DNA from: a virus
IMG/VR virus record: IMGVR_UViG_3300030101_001156
Location: 1 to 46,355 of that record
Strand: one strand, 5' to 3'
Length of the DNA: 46,355 nucleotides
The notes beneath the pieces were generated by a model. That model saw only the letters and a list, made by a program, of their open reading frames with translations. It was not told the origin of the DNA and searched no databases. This document shows positions 1 to 9,198 of the stretch, piece by piece. The position numbers and the translations under genes are program-made. The first letter of the stretch is position 1; each line of letters starts with the position of its first letter.

Positions 1-1464
1 TTTACTCGTAAGAAGATACGTGAGCGTGAGGAAATGGATGACGTTGAAGGACTAGACACAACTATAGACTGGAAAAATACAGGTGATAATAGTTATGACG
101 GTGAAAAGTTAAATTTACTAGTTCACGATGAAAGCGGTAAATGGGAGAGGCCTGATAATATAAGAAATAATTGGAGGGTTACAAAAACTTGTTTAAGATT
201 AGGTAGTAGGGTTGTAGGCAAATGTATGATGGGTAGTACTAGTAACTCGCTTGATAAAGGTGGTGACAATTTTAAAGATTTATATAATAACTCTGATGTA
301 ACAAAACGTAATCGTAATGGACAAACTAAATCTGGCTTATATTCTCTTTTTATTCCTATGGAATGGAACTACGAAGGGTTTATTGATGAATACGGTCAAC
401 CTGTTTTTAATACACCTAAAAAACCTGCGATTGATCCGCAAGGAATAGAAATAGATTATGGTGTAATTGATCATTGGGATAATGAAGCTGAAGGATTAAA
501 AGATGATCAAGACGCTTTAAATGAATTTTATCGTCAGTTTCCAAGAACTGAAGAGCACGCTTTTAGAGATGAAACAAAAAATAGTTTATTTAATCTTATA
601 AAAATATATGAGCAAATAGATTATAATGAAGGTAACAGAAACTCTTCAGTGATAACACCTGGTAATTTTCAATGGTTAAATGGTAAAAAAGATACGTTAG
701 TTACTTTTAATCCAGATCCAAATGGTAGATTTAAAATAAGTTGGGTACCAGGAATAAAATTACAAAATAACGTTATTATAAAAAATGGCGTAAAATATCC
801 AGGTAATGAACACATAGGGGCATTTGGTTGTGACTCATATGATATATCTGGAACAGTAGATAAACGAGGATCAAAGGGAGCTTTGCATGGATTAACAAAG
901 TTTTCAATGGAAGACGCTCCGGCAAACACTTTTTTTCTTGAATATATAGCAAGACCACAAACTGCTGAAATATTTTTTGAAGACGTTTTAATGGCATTAG
1001 TATTTTACGGTATGCCAATACTTGCGGAAAATAATAAACCAAGATTATTATACTATTTAAGAAGAAGAGGCTATAGAGCTTTCAGTATGAATAGACCAGA
1101 TAAAGTTTGGAATAAATTATCTGTTACTGAAAAAGAAGTAGGTGGTATGCCAAACTCTAGTGAAGATATAAAACAAGCTCACGCCGCTGCAATCGAAATG
1201 TATATTAATGACCATGTTGGTTTATTAAAAGATGATACGTATGGCACTATGTATTTTAATAGTACATTAAATGACTGGTCTAAATTTGATATAAATAGAA
1301 GAACGAAACACGATGCTTCAATAAGTTCAGGACTAGCAGTCATGGCTTGTAATAGGCATCTATACCGACCTAATCCAAAACAAAATAAAAAACCATTAAA
1401 TTTAAATATATCTAAATATAACAATAAAGGATTTTCATCTAAGATAATTAAAAATAATATATGA
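1..1464 (+). CDS. terL: Terminase large subunit, C-terminal part (5' truncated)
   Basis: The frame is open from base 1, so the gene begins outside the window; the first ATG at 34 is internal. TerL cuts concatemeric phage DNA and pumps it into the prohead. The Walker A and B ATPase motifs lie upstream of the window. What remains is the end of the ATPase linker (GSTSNSLDKGGDNFKDLY, then TKSGLYSLFIP) and the RNase H-like nuclease domain: an acidic GCDSYD strand near codon 278, FFEDVLMALVFYG followed by PILAENNKPRLLYYLRRRGY, and a last acidic segment KHDASISSGLAVMA. These are the spaced carboxylates expected for TerL nucleases. The stop overlaps the portal start by 4 bases (ATGA), which suggests translational coupling. 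The nuclease-domain call is secure; the packaging type (cos or pac) cannot be told. Confidence 0.9.
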   Translation, partial: FTRKKIREREEMDDVEGLDTTIDWKNTGDNSYDGEKLNLLVHDESGKWERPDNIRNNWRVTKTCLRLGSRVVGKCMMGSTSNSLDKGGDNFKDLYNNSDVTKRNRNGQTKSGLYSLFIPMEWNYEGFIDEYGQPVFNTPKKPAIDPQGIEIDYGVIDHWDNEAEGLKDDQDALNEFYRQFPRTEEHAFRDETKNSLFNLIKIYEQIDYNEGNRNSSVITPGNFQWLNGKKDTLVTFNPDPNGRFKISWVPGIKLQNNVIIKNGVKYPGNEHIGAFGCDSYDISGTVDKRGSKGALHGLTKFSMEDAPANTFFLEYIARPQTAEIFFEDVLMALVFYGMPILAENNKPRLLYYLRRRGYRAFSMNRPDKVWNKLSVTEKEVGGMPNSSEDIKQAHAAAIEMYINDHVGLLKDDTYGTMYFNSTLNDWSKFDINRRTKHDASISSGLAVMACNRHLYRPNPKQNKKPLNLNISKYNNKGFSSKIIKNNI

Positions 1465-3851
1465 GACAAGAACACTCTATACACTTTCCTTCACAGGCGG
1501 TTAGCGACATGGAGAAGCTAAGTGAAGATTATGGTTTAAAAGTAGCGAGAGCTATAAGACATGAATGGTTTTCAGGAACTACATCTAAATATAATAGTCA
1601 TAAACATAATTTTCATAATCTTAGACTGTACGCTAGAGGCGAGCAATCAATACAAAAATATAAAAATGAACTATCTATTAATGGTGATTTATCTTATCTT
1701 AATTTAGACTGGAAGCCTGTGCCAGTTATTCCAAAATTTGTAGATATAGTAGTTAATGGTATGGCTCAAAGAAACTACGAAATAAATTGCTTTTCTCAAG
1801 ATGAATTTGGCGTTCAAAAAAGAACTGAATATATGGAGTCTATATTACGAGACATAGAAGCTAAAAAGTTTAATGATATAGCAATGGAGCAGTTTGGCGT
1901 TGATTTATATGAAAACGACAAAGAAAAAATACCTCAAGATCAAGATGAGTTAAAATTACACATGCAACTTGACTTTAAACAAGCTGTAGAGCTAGCTGAA
2001 GAACAAGCATTAAGCGTTTTATTAGAAAACAGTGATTATGATTTAATTAGACGTAGAGTACTTTACGATTTAACTGTACTAGGTATTGGTGCAACAAAAA
2101 CAACATTTGATTTTAGCGCTGGAGCTAGAGCACAATATGTAGATCCAGCTGACTTAGTTTATTCACACACTGAGTCACCGTATTTTGAAGACGTTTATTA
2201 TATAGGTGAAGTAAAAGAATTACCTATAAATGAATTAGTAAAAGAATTTCCAGAGCTATCAGAAGATGAAATAAAAGACTTAGTAGATAAATACGCATAT
2301 CCGCTAGACTACGTAACAAACAGGGATAAAAATAAAGTTCAAGTTTTATATTTTAACTATAAAACCCATATGAACAATGTTTATAAATTAAAAAAGACTG
2401 GTACTGGTGCTCAAAAAATAATTGAAAAAGACGATTCATTTAATCCACCTGAAGATAAAACTGGTGATTTTGAAAAATTAGAAAGAGTTGTAGAAACATT
2501 ATATGAAGGAGTTTATATTATTGGTGCTGATGCATTATTAAAATGGAGAATGTGTCCTAACATGATGAGAACTGACTCTGACTTTAGTAAAGTTAAAATG
2601 AACTACCAAATGGTAGCGCCAAGAATATATGAAGGTAGAATAGAATCTATTGTTAGTAGAATAACAACTTTTGCCGACATGATACAGTTAACTCATTTAA
2701 AGTTGCAACAAGTCATGGCTCGTATGGTGCCTGATGGTGTTTACTTAGATGCTGATGGTTTAGCTGAAATAGATTTAGGTAATGGAACAAACTATAATCC
2801 ACAAGAAGCTTTAAACATGTTTTTTCAAACTGGTAGCGTTATTGGTAGAAGTTTTACGTCAGAAGGAGATATGAACCCAGGTAAAGTACCTATACAGCAA
2901 ATAAGTAATGGTGTAAATGGTGGTAAATTACAAAGTTTAATATCTACATACAACTACTACATGCAGATGATCCGTGACGTAACTGGTTTAAACGAAGCTA
3001 GAGATGGTAGTACTCCAGACAAAAACGCTTTGGTAGGCGTACAAAAGTTAGCAGCGGCTAATTCTAATACTGCTACTAGACACATACTACAGTCTATGTT
3101 ATTTATAACAGCTGAAGTTGCTGAGTGTTTGTCTCTACGTATATCTGATATAATAGAATACTCACCAACTAAAGATGCTTTCATAAGAGCTCTAGGTTCT
3201 CATAACGTAGCAACGTTAGATGAAATGAAAAACTTACATTTATACGACTTTGGTATATTTATAGAACTAATGCCAGATGAAGAAGATAAAGCTAGATTAG
3301 AAAATAATATACAAGCAGCATTAAATCAAGGTACTATTGATTTAGATGATGCTATAGATTTACGTAATGTTAGAAATGTAAAATTAGCTAATCAACTTTT
3401 AAAAATGAAAAGAAAAGCTAAAGCTGCTAGAGATGCTAAAACACAACAAGCTAATATGGCAGCTCAAGCACAAGCTAATGCTCAACAACAGCAAGCAGCA
3501 GCTCAAGCAGAAATAACTAAAGCAAACGCTAAAACTGATGCAGAGGCTAAATTAGAAGAAACAAGAAACCAATTAAAAATTAATTATTTACAACAAGAGG
3601 TTGCTTCTAAAAAACAATTAATGCAATTTGAGTTTGATTTAAATGCTAAATTAGAACAAATGCGAAGTGGATCAGATAATGTTAAAGAAAATAAAAGAGA
3701 AGATAGAAAAGACGCAAGAGTTGACAGGCAGGCTAAACATCAAATGAATATGATAGAACAAAGAAAGCAGGGTGATTCTGTTAATAAATTTGAATCATCA
3801 GGTAATGATATACTTAGTGGAGGTGCAAACATGGAAAAGTTTGGCCTCTAA
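1461..3851 (+). CDS. Portal protein
   Basis: A 796-residue protein directly after terL, overlapping it by 4 bases, in the position and size range of portal proteins of large podovirus-like phages. Portals form the dodecameric ring at the capsid vertex through which DNA passes. The N-terminal 450 residues have the mixed alpha/beta pattern of portals (RLYARGEQSI, WKPVPVIPKFVDIVVNGMA, then DPADLVYSHTESPYFEDVYYIGEV). A helix-rich middle (RDVTGLNEARDGSTP, near residue 510) fits the stem and wing. The last 150 residues are a Lys/Gln/Ala-rich coiled coil (near 655-760) that would make the barrel and could project into the capsid. No catalytic motif is expected. The call rests on position, length and fold pattern. 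Confidence 0.82.
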   Translation: MRQEHSIHFPSQAVSDMEKLSEDYGLKVARAIRHEWFSGTTSKYNSHKHNFHNLRLYARGEQSIQKYKNELSINGDLSYLNLDWKPVPVIPKFVDIVVNGMAQRNYEINCFSQDEFGVQKRTEYMESILRDIEAKKFNDIAMEQFGVDLYENDKEKIPQDQDELKLHMQLDFKQAVELAEEQALSVLLENSDYDLIRRRVLYDLTVLGIGATKTTFDFSAGARAQYVDPADLVYSHTESPYFEDVYYIGEVKELPINELVKEFPELSEDEIKDLVDKYAYPLDYVTNRDKNKVQVLYFNYKTHMNNVYKLKKTGTGAQKIIEKDDSFNPPEDKTGDFEKLERVVETLYEGVYIIGADALLKWRMCPNMMRTDSDFSKVKMNYQMVAPRIYEGRIESIVSRITTFADMIQLTHLKLQQVMARMVPDGVYLDADGLAEIDLGNGTNYNPQEALNMFFQTGSVIGRSFTSEGDMNPGKVPIQQISNGVNGGKLQSLISTYNYYMQMIRDVTGLNEARDGSTPDKNALVGVQKLAAANSNTATRHILQSMLFITAEVAECLSLRISDIIEYSPTKDAFIRALGSHNVATLDEMKNLHLYDFGIFIELMPDEEDKARLENNIQAALNQGTIDLDDAIDLRNVRNVKLANQLLKMKRKAKAARDAKTQQANMAAQAQANAQQQQAAAQAEITKANAKTDAEAKLEETRNQLKINYLQQEVASKKQLMQFEFDLNAKLEQMRSGSDNVKENKREDRKDARVDRQAKHQMNMIEQRKQGDSVNKFESSGNDILSGGANMEKFGL

Positions 3852-3878
3852 ATTTTTAATATTTTATAAAATTTTATT

Positions 3879-5033
3879 ATGACAGAAGAAAACAAAGAAG
3901 TTATTGAAGAGATAACTGAAGAAAATAAAGAACAACCTATTGAAGAAGTTATAGAAGATGCTATAGACGAATCTAAATTTAATAGCGCTGATGATCCAGA
4001 TGTTATTAAAGTAGATTTAGATGCGCCTTTACCTGAACAAAAAGTTGTTGAAGATAAAAAAGAAAACATAGAAGAAACAAAAGAAGAAGTAGTAGAAGAA
4101 GTAACTGAACAACCAATTATAGAAGAAGTTACTGAAGAAGAAAAAGCAGAAGAGATTGTAGAGGCAGTAGAAGAAGCTGTTGAAGAAGCAGTAGCTACTG
4201 GAAAACAATTACCAGAAAATATACAAAAGCTTGTAGATTTTATGGAAGAAACTGGAGGTAATATAAACGACTATGTACAATTAAACAGAGATGTTTCTAA
4301 AATGGATGACTCTGATGTATTAGATGAGTATTACAGATCAACAAAACCTCATTTAACAGCAGATGAAAGAAACTTCTTAATGGAAGATACATTTAGTTAC
4401 GACGATGAAATAGACGATGATAAAACTAAACGTAAAAAGAAAATAGCCCTTAAAGAGCAAGTTGCCGAGGCTAGAGCCTACTTAGACAGGCAAAAGTCTA
4501 AATATTACGAAGAAATTAAAGCTGATAGTAGATTAACAGAAGATCAACAAAAAGCTATTAATTTCTACAATGAATCTGAAAAGCAGAAAGAAGAAAACAA
4601 TAAAAGCAAAAGAACTTTTTTAAATAAAACTGATAGTTTCTTTGGACAAAATTTCAAAGGTTTTGAATATAATGTTGGAGATAAAAAATATCGTTTTAAT
4701 GTTAAAGATGTAGATAAAGTAAAAAAATCTCAAAGTAATATCAATAATTTTGTTAGTAAGTTTACTAATAAAGAAAATTCAATTATTGAAGATACAGCGG
4801 GTTATCATAAATCTTTGTTTACAGCTATGAACCCAGATGCTATAGCTAAGCATTTTTATGAGCAAGGCAAAGCAGATGCGATTAAAAGTCAGGTTGCTAA
4901 AGATAAAAATATTGATTTAAATCCTAGAAAAATGCACGGCGAAACTAATGTTGGTGGTGTTAAGTTTAAAGTTTTAGGTCAATCTTCTTCTGATATGAAA
5001 AACAGATCATTTAAAATTAGAAAGAAAAGTTAA
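3879..5033 (+). CDS. Acidic scaffold-like head assembly protein
   Basis: A 384-residue protein between portal and capsid genes. The first ~110 residues are extremely acidic and repetitive (EEVTEQPIIEEVTEEEKAEE), predicted as coiled coil. The middle is a charged helical segment (KTKRKKKIALKEQVAEARAYL). The C-terminal third is basic and ends in SFKIRKKS. An acidic helical body with a basic capsid-binding tail, encoded immediately upstream of the major capsid gene, is the usual arrangement of scaffolding proteins that template prohead assembly and then leave or are digested. No protease motif is seen, so it is not an obvious self-cleaving scaffold. It could instead be a head decoration or minor head protein. 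The start follows an A/T-only leader without a Shine-Dalgarno sequence. Confidence 0.6.
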   Translation: MTEENKEVIEEITEENKEQPIEEVIEDAIDESKFNSADDPDVIKVDLDAPLPEQKVVEDKKENIEETKEEVVEEVTEQPIIEEVTEEEKAEEIVEAVEEAVEEAVATGKQLPENIQKLVDFMEETGGNINDYVQLNRDVSKMDDSDVLDEYYRSTKPHLTADERNFLMEDTFSYDDEIDDDKTKRKKKIALKEQVAEARAYLDRQKSKYYEEIKADSRLTEDQQKAINFYNESEKQKEENNKSKRTFLNKTDSFFGQNFKGFEYNVGDKKYRFNVKDVDKVKKSQSNINNFVSKFTNKENSIIEDTAGYHKSLFTAMNPDAIAKHFYEQGKADAIKSQVAKDKNIDLNPRKMHGETNVGGVKFKVLGQSSSDMKNRSFKIRKKS

Positions 5034-5054
5034 ACAATTTAAAACAAATTTATT

Positions 5055-6536
5055 ATGGCAATTAATCCTGGCGATAATTTGAATAGCGTACCTGCTCACA
5101 TAAAGCAGACGTTGTCTACAAATTATATAGATTTTACGAGCGCTGACACTAAAGGTTGGGCTCAACAATACCTGCCTGACTTAATGGAACAAGAAGCTGA
5201 AGTTTTCGGACCGAGAACTATATCAGGCTTTTTGTCACAAGTTGGGGCAGAAGAGGCTATGACAGCTGATCAAGTTGTGTGGTCTGAACAAGGTAGATTA
5301 CATTTATCTTATAAAGGTAAAATGACTAACTCTACTACATTTAAAGTACAGTCTGATATTGACGGTGCTGATTCTGATAATGATGGTATATCTAATACTC
5401 ACACAGGAGAAGTAAGACACGGTATTAGAATTAATGATACTATTATTTTAGCTGATGCTAATGGCGTTACTAGATGTTTAGTTGTTAATGTAGCAACAGA
5501 TGATATTACTGTAGCTCCATATGATGGGTCTACTATTACAGCTTTGAACACTGATCAAACAACTACTTGTTTAGTTTATGGTTCTGAGTTTGGTAAAGGT
5601 AAAACATATGGTAATGCTACAGCTGGTGCTGCTGATACTAGAGGCGCAAACGAACCAAGATTTAAATCTTTTACTAACAAACCAATTATTATGAAAGATT
5701 ACTACGAAGTATCTGGATCAGACGCTTCAAGAATTGGTTGGGTTGAAGTTTCAGCTGAACAAGGTCAATCTGGTTATCTTTGGTACTTAAAAGCCGAAGC
5801 AGATACAAGAGCGAGGTTTACTGACTACATTGAAATGTCTATGCTTGAATCAGAAACAGGTAATACTGGTGGTAGTGCTGATGTAGAAATAAATGGTAAT
5901 GGTAATGCGTTTGGTACTGAAGGTTTATTCGCTGCTATTGAATCAAGAGGTAATGTTACTACTGGTGTAACTGGTGTTAACGCTGCTACTGATTTAGCTG
6001 AGTTTGACGCTATACTAGCTGAGTTTGATAAACAAGGTGCTATTGAAGAATACATGATGTTTATAAACAGAAATACTAGTTTAGCAATGGACGATATGTT
6101 GGCTTCGATGAACTCTTACGGAGCTGGAGGTACTTCTTACGGAGTATTCGACAACGATGAAGACATGGCGTTAAATTTAGGATTCTCAGGATTTAGAAGA
6201 GGTTCTTATGACTTCTACAAATCTGACTTTAGATACTTAAATGACAAAGCTACAAGAGGTGGTATTAATGACGCTGCTGGAGCTCAAGCTATCAGAGGTG
6301 TTATGATACCAGCTGGTGTTTCAACTGTTTATGACCAACAAATGGGTAAAAACATGAAGAGACCTTTCTTACACGTAAGATTTAGATCTTCAGGAACTGA
6401 TGACCGAAGAATGAAAACTTGGGTTACTGGTTCTGTTGGAGCTGCTACTTCTGCTTTAGATGCAATGCAGTTACACTTCCTAACTGAAAGATGTTTGATT
6501 ACACAAGGTGCAAACAACTTTATGTTAATGAAGTAA
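5055..6536 (+). CDS. Major capsid protein
   Basis: A 493-residue protein in the canonical place after portal and scaffold, followed by a strong terminator as expected for the most highly expressed head gene. The N-terminal ~90 residues (DTKGWAQQYLPDLMEQEAEV, then GPRTISGFLSQVGAEEAMTA) fit the N-arm and first helices of an HK97-like capsid subunit. Residues ~95-210 form a Thr/Asp-rich insertion carrying a calcium-type loop, D106-S-D108-N-D110-G. The C-terminal half contains RHGIRINDTI, QGQSGYLWYLKAEADTRARF and a closing segment TERCLITQGANNFMLMK. HK97 fold is inferred from position and length, not from a diagnostic motif. Codon use is regular and GC slightly higher than in neighbours, consistent with high expression. 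Confidence 0.82.
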   Translation: MAINPGDNLNSVPAHIKQTLSTNYIDFTSADTKGWAQQYLPDLMEQEAEVFGPRTISGFLSQVGAEEAMTADQVVWSEQGRLHLSYKGKMTNSTTFKVQSDIDGADSDNDGISNTHTGEVRHGIRINDTIILADANGVTRCLVVNVATDDITVAPYDGSTITALNTDQTTTCLVYGSEFGKGKTYGNATAGAADTRGANEPRFKSFTNKPIIMKDYYEVSGSDASRIGWVEVSAEQGQSGYLWYLKAEADTRARFTDYIEMSMLESETGNTGGSADVEINGNGNAFGTEGLFAAIESRGNVTTGVTGVNAATDLAEFDAILAEFDKQGAIEEYMMFINRNTSLAMDDMLASMNSYGAGGTSYGVFDNDEDMALNLGFSGFRRGSYDFYKSDFRYLNDKATRGGINDAAGAQAIRGVMIPAGVSTVYDQQMGKNMKRPFLHVRFRSSGTDDRRMKTWVTGSVGAATSALDAMQLHFLTERCLITQGANNFMLMK

Positions 6537-6547
6537 GACTATTTATT

Positions 6548-6584
6548 TATAAGGGCGGTCTAGTATCGCCCTTATATTTTTATT
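6548..6584 (+). terminator. Rho-independent terminator after capsid gene
   Basis: TAAGGGCG (6550-6557) pairs with CGCCCTTA (6567-6574) around a 9-base loop and is followed by a T-rich tract, TATTTTTATT. It lies 12 bases after the capsid stop and 30 bases before the next start, so it would trim readthrough from the head operon. Confidence 0.85.
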
Positions 6585-6605
6585 AATTATATTATATATT
6601 ATATT

Positions 6606-7436
6606 ATGGCAAAGAAAAAAATAACTAAGGTTGAAGAACCTATAGTTGAAGAAACAGTGGTCGTAGAAGAACGACCTAAGGTTAAAGCTCCTGAAGTAAA
6701 AGCTAAACCAAAAAATACTTGGGAGGTAAAAGATAGAATGTATTATTTAAAAGGAAGAAAAAAACCTTTATCAAGATCTATAAAGTCCGCTAATCTTTTT
6801 TGGTTTGATGAAGAAAAAGGATACGAAAGAGAAATAAAATATTGTCAAAATCAAAGAACTTGTTTTGTAGATGAAATGAAAGGAGATCAAAGATTAGAGC
6901 ACGTTGTATTTAGAAGTGGTAGTTTATTTGTACCAAAAGAACAAGTAACTCTTCAAAAGTTTTTATCTTTATACCACCCGCACAATGGTAATATTTTTTA
7001 TGAACACAAACCAGTTCAAATAGCTGAAAATCAATTAGACTGGTTGGAATTTGAAGTAGAAGCTTTAAGTTTAGCAAAAGATTTAGATATAGATATCGCT
7101 GAAGCAATAATGCGAGTTGAAATTGGATCTGAGGTAAATAACTTAAGTTCCAAAGAACTAAAAAGAGATTTACTATTATTTGCTAAACGTAATCCTAAAT
7201 TATTTATAGAATTAGTTAGCGATGACAACGTTCAACTTAGAAACTTTGGTATTAAAGCTGTCGAAGCTAAGATAATAAAATTGTCTCAAGATCAAAGACA
7301 TTTTATGTGGGGATCAAATGATAGAAAAATAATGACGGTTCCTTTTGATGAGCATCCATATACAGCATTAGCTCATTGGTTTAAGACTGATGAAGGTATG
7401 GAAGTTTATTCTAATATAGAAAAAAGAATGAACTAA
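6606..7436 (+). CDS. Conserved phage head protein of unknown function
   Basis: A 276-residue protein flanked on both sides by terminators, hence a nearly monocistronic gene within the structural block. The first 45 residues are a low-complexity Lys/Glu/Val/Pro arm (EETVVVEERPKVKAPEVKAK), probably flexible. The rest is a globular alpha/beta protein with the segments LFWFDEEKGYEREIKYCQNQ, FRSGSLFVPKEQVTLQKFLS, EAIMRVEIGSEVNNLSSKEL and NDRKIMTVPFDEHPYTALAH. Its position between capsid and connector genes, and the persistence of this kind of protein in marine phages of similar layout, suggest a structural or head-completion role. No catalytic motif is recognised. The start is preceded by a pure A/T leader. 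Confidence 0.55.
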   Translation: MAKKKITKVEEPIVEETVVVEERPKVKAPEVKAKPKNTWEVKDRMYYLKGRKKPLSRSIKSANLFWFDEEKGYEREIKYCQNQRTCFVDEMKGDQRLEHVVFRSGSLFVPKEQVTLQKFLSLYHPHNGNIFYEHKPVQIAENQLDWLEFEVEALSLAKDLDIDIAEAIMRVEIGSEVNNLSSKELKRDLLLFAKRNPKLFIELVSDDNVQLRNFGIKAVEAKIIKLSQDQRHFMWGSNDRKIMTVPFDEHPYTALAHWFKTDEGMEVYSNIEKRMN

Positions 7437-7456
7437 GTTAATTAATTAACAAAACT

Positions 7457-7488
7457 ATAGCCACCTTAACGGGTGGCTATTTTTATTT
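7457..7488 (+). terminator. Rho-independent terminator
   Basis: ATAGCCACC (7457-7465) and GGTGGCTAT (7472-7480) form a perfect 9-bp stem with a 6-base loop, TTAACG, followed directly by TTTTATTT. It sits about 20 bases after the preceding stop codon and 24 bases before a promoter-like repeat. Confidence 0.92.
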
Positions 7489-7511
7489 AGGGGCTAACCT
7501 TCCACTTTATT

Positions 7512-7531
7512 ATGTAACTATAATATAGTAA
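7512..7531 (+). promoter_or_regulatory. 20-bp promoter-like repeat, copy 1
   Basis: ATGTAACTATAATATAGTAA occurs here and again, identical over all 20 bases, at 19491-19510. Both copies lie in short intergenic gaps just upstream of a structural gene, here 13 bases before an ATG and directly after a terminator. The TATAATA core resembles a -10 box. A phage-specific or sigma-dependent middle/late promoter is the most likely reading; an operator is the alternative. Confidence 0.65.
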
Positions 7532-7544
7532 AATATATTGTAAA

Positions 7545-8309
7545 ATGGTAAATATAAATAGTGTATATCAAAAAGTTTTAGCTTTAGCGAATAAAGAGCA
7601 GAGAGGATATATAACACCCCAAGAGTTTAACTTGTTTGCAGATAAAGCTCAATTAGAAATATTTGAAAATTATTTTCATCAAATTAAAATGACTGAAATG
7701 AAACCTAAAACTCAAACTACTTATTCTGATGAACTCGAAATGTTAGAAGAAAAATTACATGCGTTTCATGTAGATGAATTTGTTAGTTACGATACTACAA
7801 ATAATAATTTACCTTTACCCACGGTAGATGGTAATAATAATGTTTATAAAATAATAGGTATAAGTAGAGGTAATGATAAGGTTACGCAAGTAAATAAAAG
7901 TCAAGTATCCTATACTGAAAACCACCCACTATTAAAAGCAAATAAAAAAAGATCTGTATTTGTTAGAGAAGACTCTGGCATCGTTTCAATACATCCAGCG
8001 CCCACACAAACAGATTATAACTTTAACACCATCACTCAATCTAATACTGAGCCAAACGATACTGAAAGATTTGAAGTAAGCTACTATAAAAAGCCTATAC
8101 CTCCTAACTGGACATACACAGTTATTCAACAAAAAGCGTTATTCAATGCTAGTTCTCCTAGTTTAAGACATTTTGAATTACATTTTTCAGAAGAAGAAAA
8201 CTTAGTATATAAAATACTTATGTTAGCTGGGCTAACAATAAAACAACCTGATGTACAGCAAAGTGCTGCAGCTGGTATAGAAATGAAAAAACGAGAACAA
8301 AATAGTTAA
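7545..8309 (+). CDS. Head-tail connector / neck protein candidate
   Basis: A 254-residue protein that opens the gene set after the promoter-like repeat. Its N-terminal helix (NSVYQKVLALANKEQRGYIT, then PQEFNLFADKAQLEIFENYF) is of the kind seen in adaptor proteins that dock beneath the portal. The middle contains beta segments and LFNASSPSLRHFELHFSEEE; the C-terminus is a basic helix. The next gene starts 2 bases after its stop and also looks like a connector, so the two probably form successive rings of the neck. No enzyme motif is visible. An adaptor role is inferred from order and length rather than a recognised domain. Confidence 0.5.
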   Translation: MVNINSVYQKVLALANKEQRGYITPQEFNLFADKAQLEIFENYFHQIKMTEMKPKTQTTYSDELEMLEEKLHAFHVDEFVSYDTTNNNLPLPTVDGNNNVYKIIGISRGNDKVTQVNKSQVSYTENHPLLKANKKRSVFVREDSGIVSIHPAPTQTDYNFNTITQSNTEPNDTERFEVSYYKKPIPPNWTYTVIQQKALFNASSPSLRHFELHFSEEENLVYKILMLAGLTIKQPDVQQSAAAGIEMKKREQNS

Positions 8310-8311
8310 TT

Positions 8312-9196
8312 ATGGGATTATTAGACGGCACAAATCAATCATCATATTATAATTCAAGTAATAGCGCTAATTATGGAAACTATCAGTTTGTTACGCTAGA
8401 GAATATTATAAATGCCTTTATGTATATATACGTAGGTGAAGGAAAAATAATATCAAAAGCAAATAGAACTGATGTGCAGTTTCATGCTATGCGCGCTATA
8501 CAAGAATTAACATATGATATTTTAAAATCTTTTAAGTCTCAAGAAATAGAAGTACCTAATACTTTATCGATGATACTTCCTCAAGATTATGTTAACTATA
8601 TTAAAGTTGTTAGAGTTGGTAATGATGGATTAGAAAGAACTTTATATCCAGCTAATAGAACTTCAGATCCTTTCGCTATATCTCAAGATACTGATGGTAA
8701 TTACCAATTTACAGATAATAATTTAACAGAACAAACCCCAAGTAACACCGCTACAAGTTTTAAAAGCGAAACGCCTGTTAATTATCAAATGTACGATGTT
8801 AACTATGCTTCTGATATAGAGATATCTGTTGAAGGCAGAAGATATGGTTTAGAGCCAAGCCATGCTCAAATTAACGGAAGTTATTTTATAGATAATCTAA
8901 GAGGATTAATAAAGTTTGGTTCAGCTTTAGCTGGCGAAACAGTAACACTTCATTATGTTAGTGATGGATTAGGCACTGATTCTGAAATGGTCGTTCATAA
9001 GTTTTGTGAAGAAGCTTGTTATAAGCATATAATGTATGGTATATTATCTACAAGATCTAATATACCAGAATATATAGTTCAAAGATACAAAAAAGAAAGA
9101 TTTGCTGAAACTAGAAAAGCAAAAATAAGATTGTCAAATATTAAGATAGAAGAATTTACTCAAGTACTTAGAGGTATGGGTAAGCAAATTAAGTAA
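8312..9196 (+). CDS. Tail tubular / ring protein A-like
   Basis: A 294-residue protein between the connector and the giant tail protein. Its pattern is that of gp11/tail-tubular-A type ring proteins: a helical N-terminal part (QFHAMRAIQELTYDILKSFK), then SLSMILPQDYVNYIKVVRVG-like beta segments (LSMILPQDYVNYIKVVRVG), a long central beta insertion, and a helical C-terminus (EEACYKHIMYGILSTRSNIP). Such proteins form the short tail tube below the portal adaptor in podovirus-like virions. The stop is 2 bases before the next ATG, so it is co-translated with the tail protein. No catalytic residues are apparent. Confidence 0.55.
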   Translation: MGLLDGTNQSSYYNSSNSANYGNYQFVTLENIINAFMYIYVGEGKIISKANRTDVQFHAMRAIQELTYDILKSFKSQEIEVPNTLSMILPQDYVNYIKVVRVGNDGLERTLYPANRTSDPFAISQDTDGNYQFTDNNLTEQTPSNTATSFKSETPVNYQMYDVNYASDIEISVEGRRYGLEPSHAQINGSYFIDNLRGLIKFGSALAGETVTLHYVSDGLGTDSEMVVHKFCEEACYKHIMYGILSTRSNIPEYIVQRYKKERFAETRKAKIRLSNIKIEEFTQVLRGMGKQIK

Positions 9197-9198
9197 TT

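Noticed and set aside
7031-7228. 65-residue minus-strand frame in the conserved head gene
   Set aside because: Short, wholly internal, Ser/Asn-rich antisense translation with no signals.
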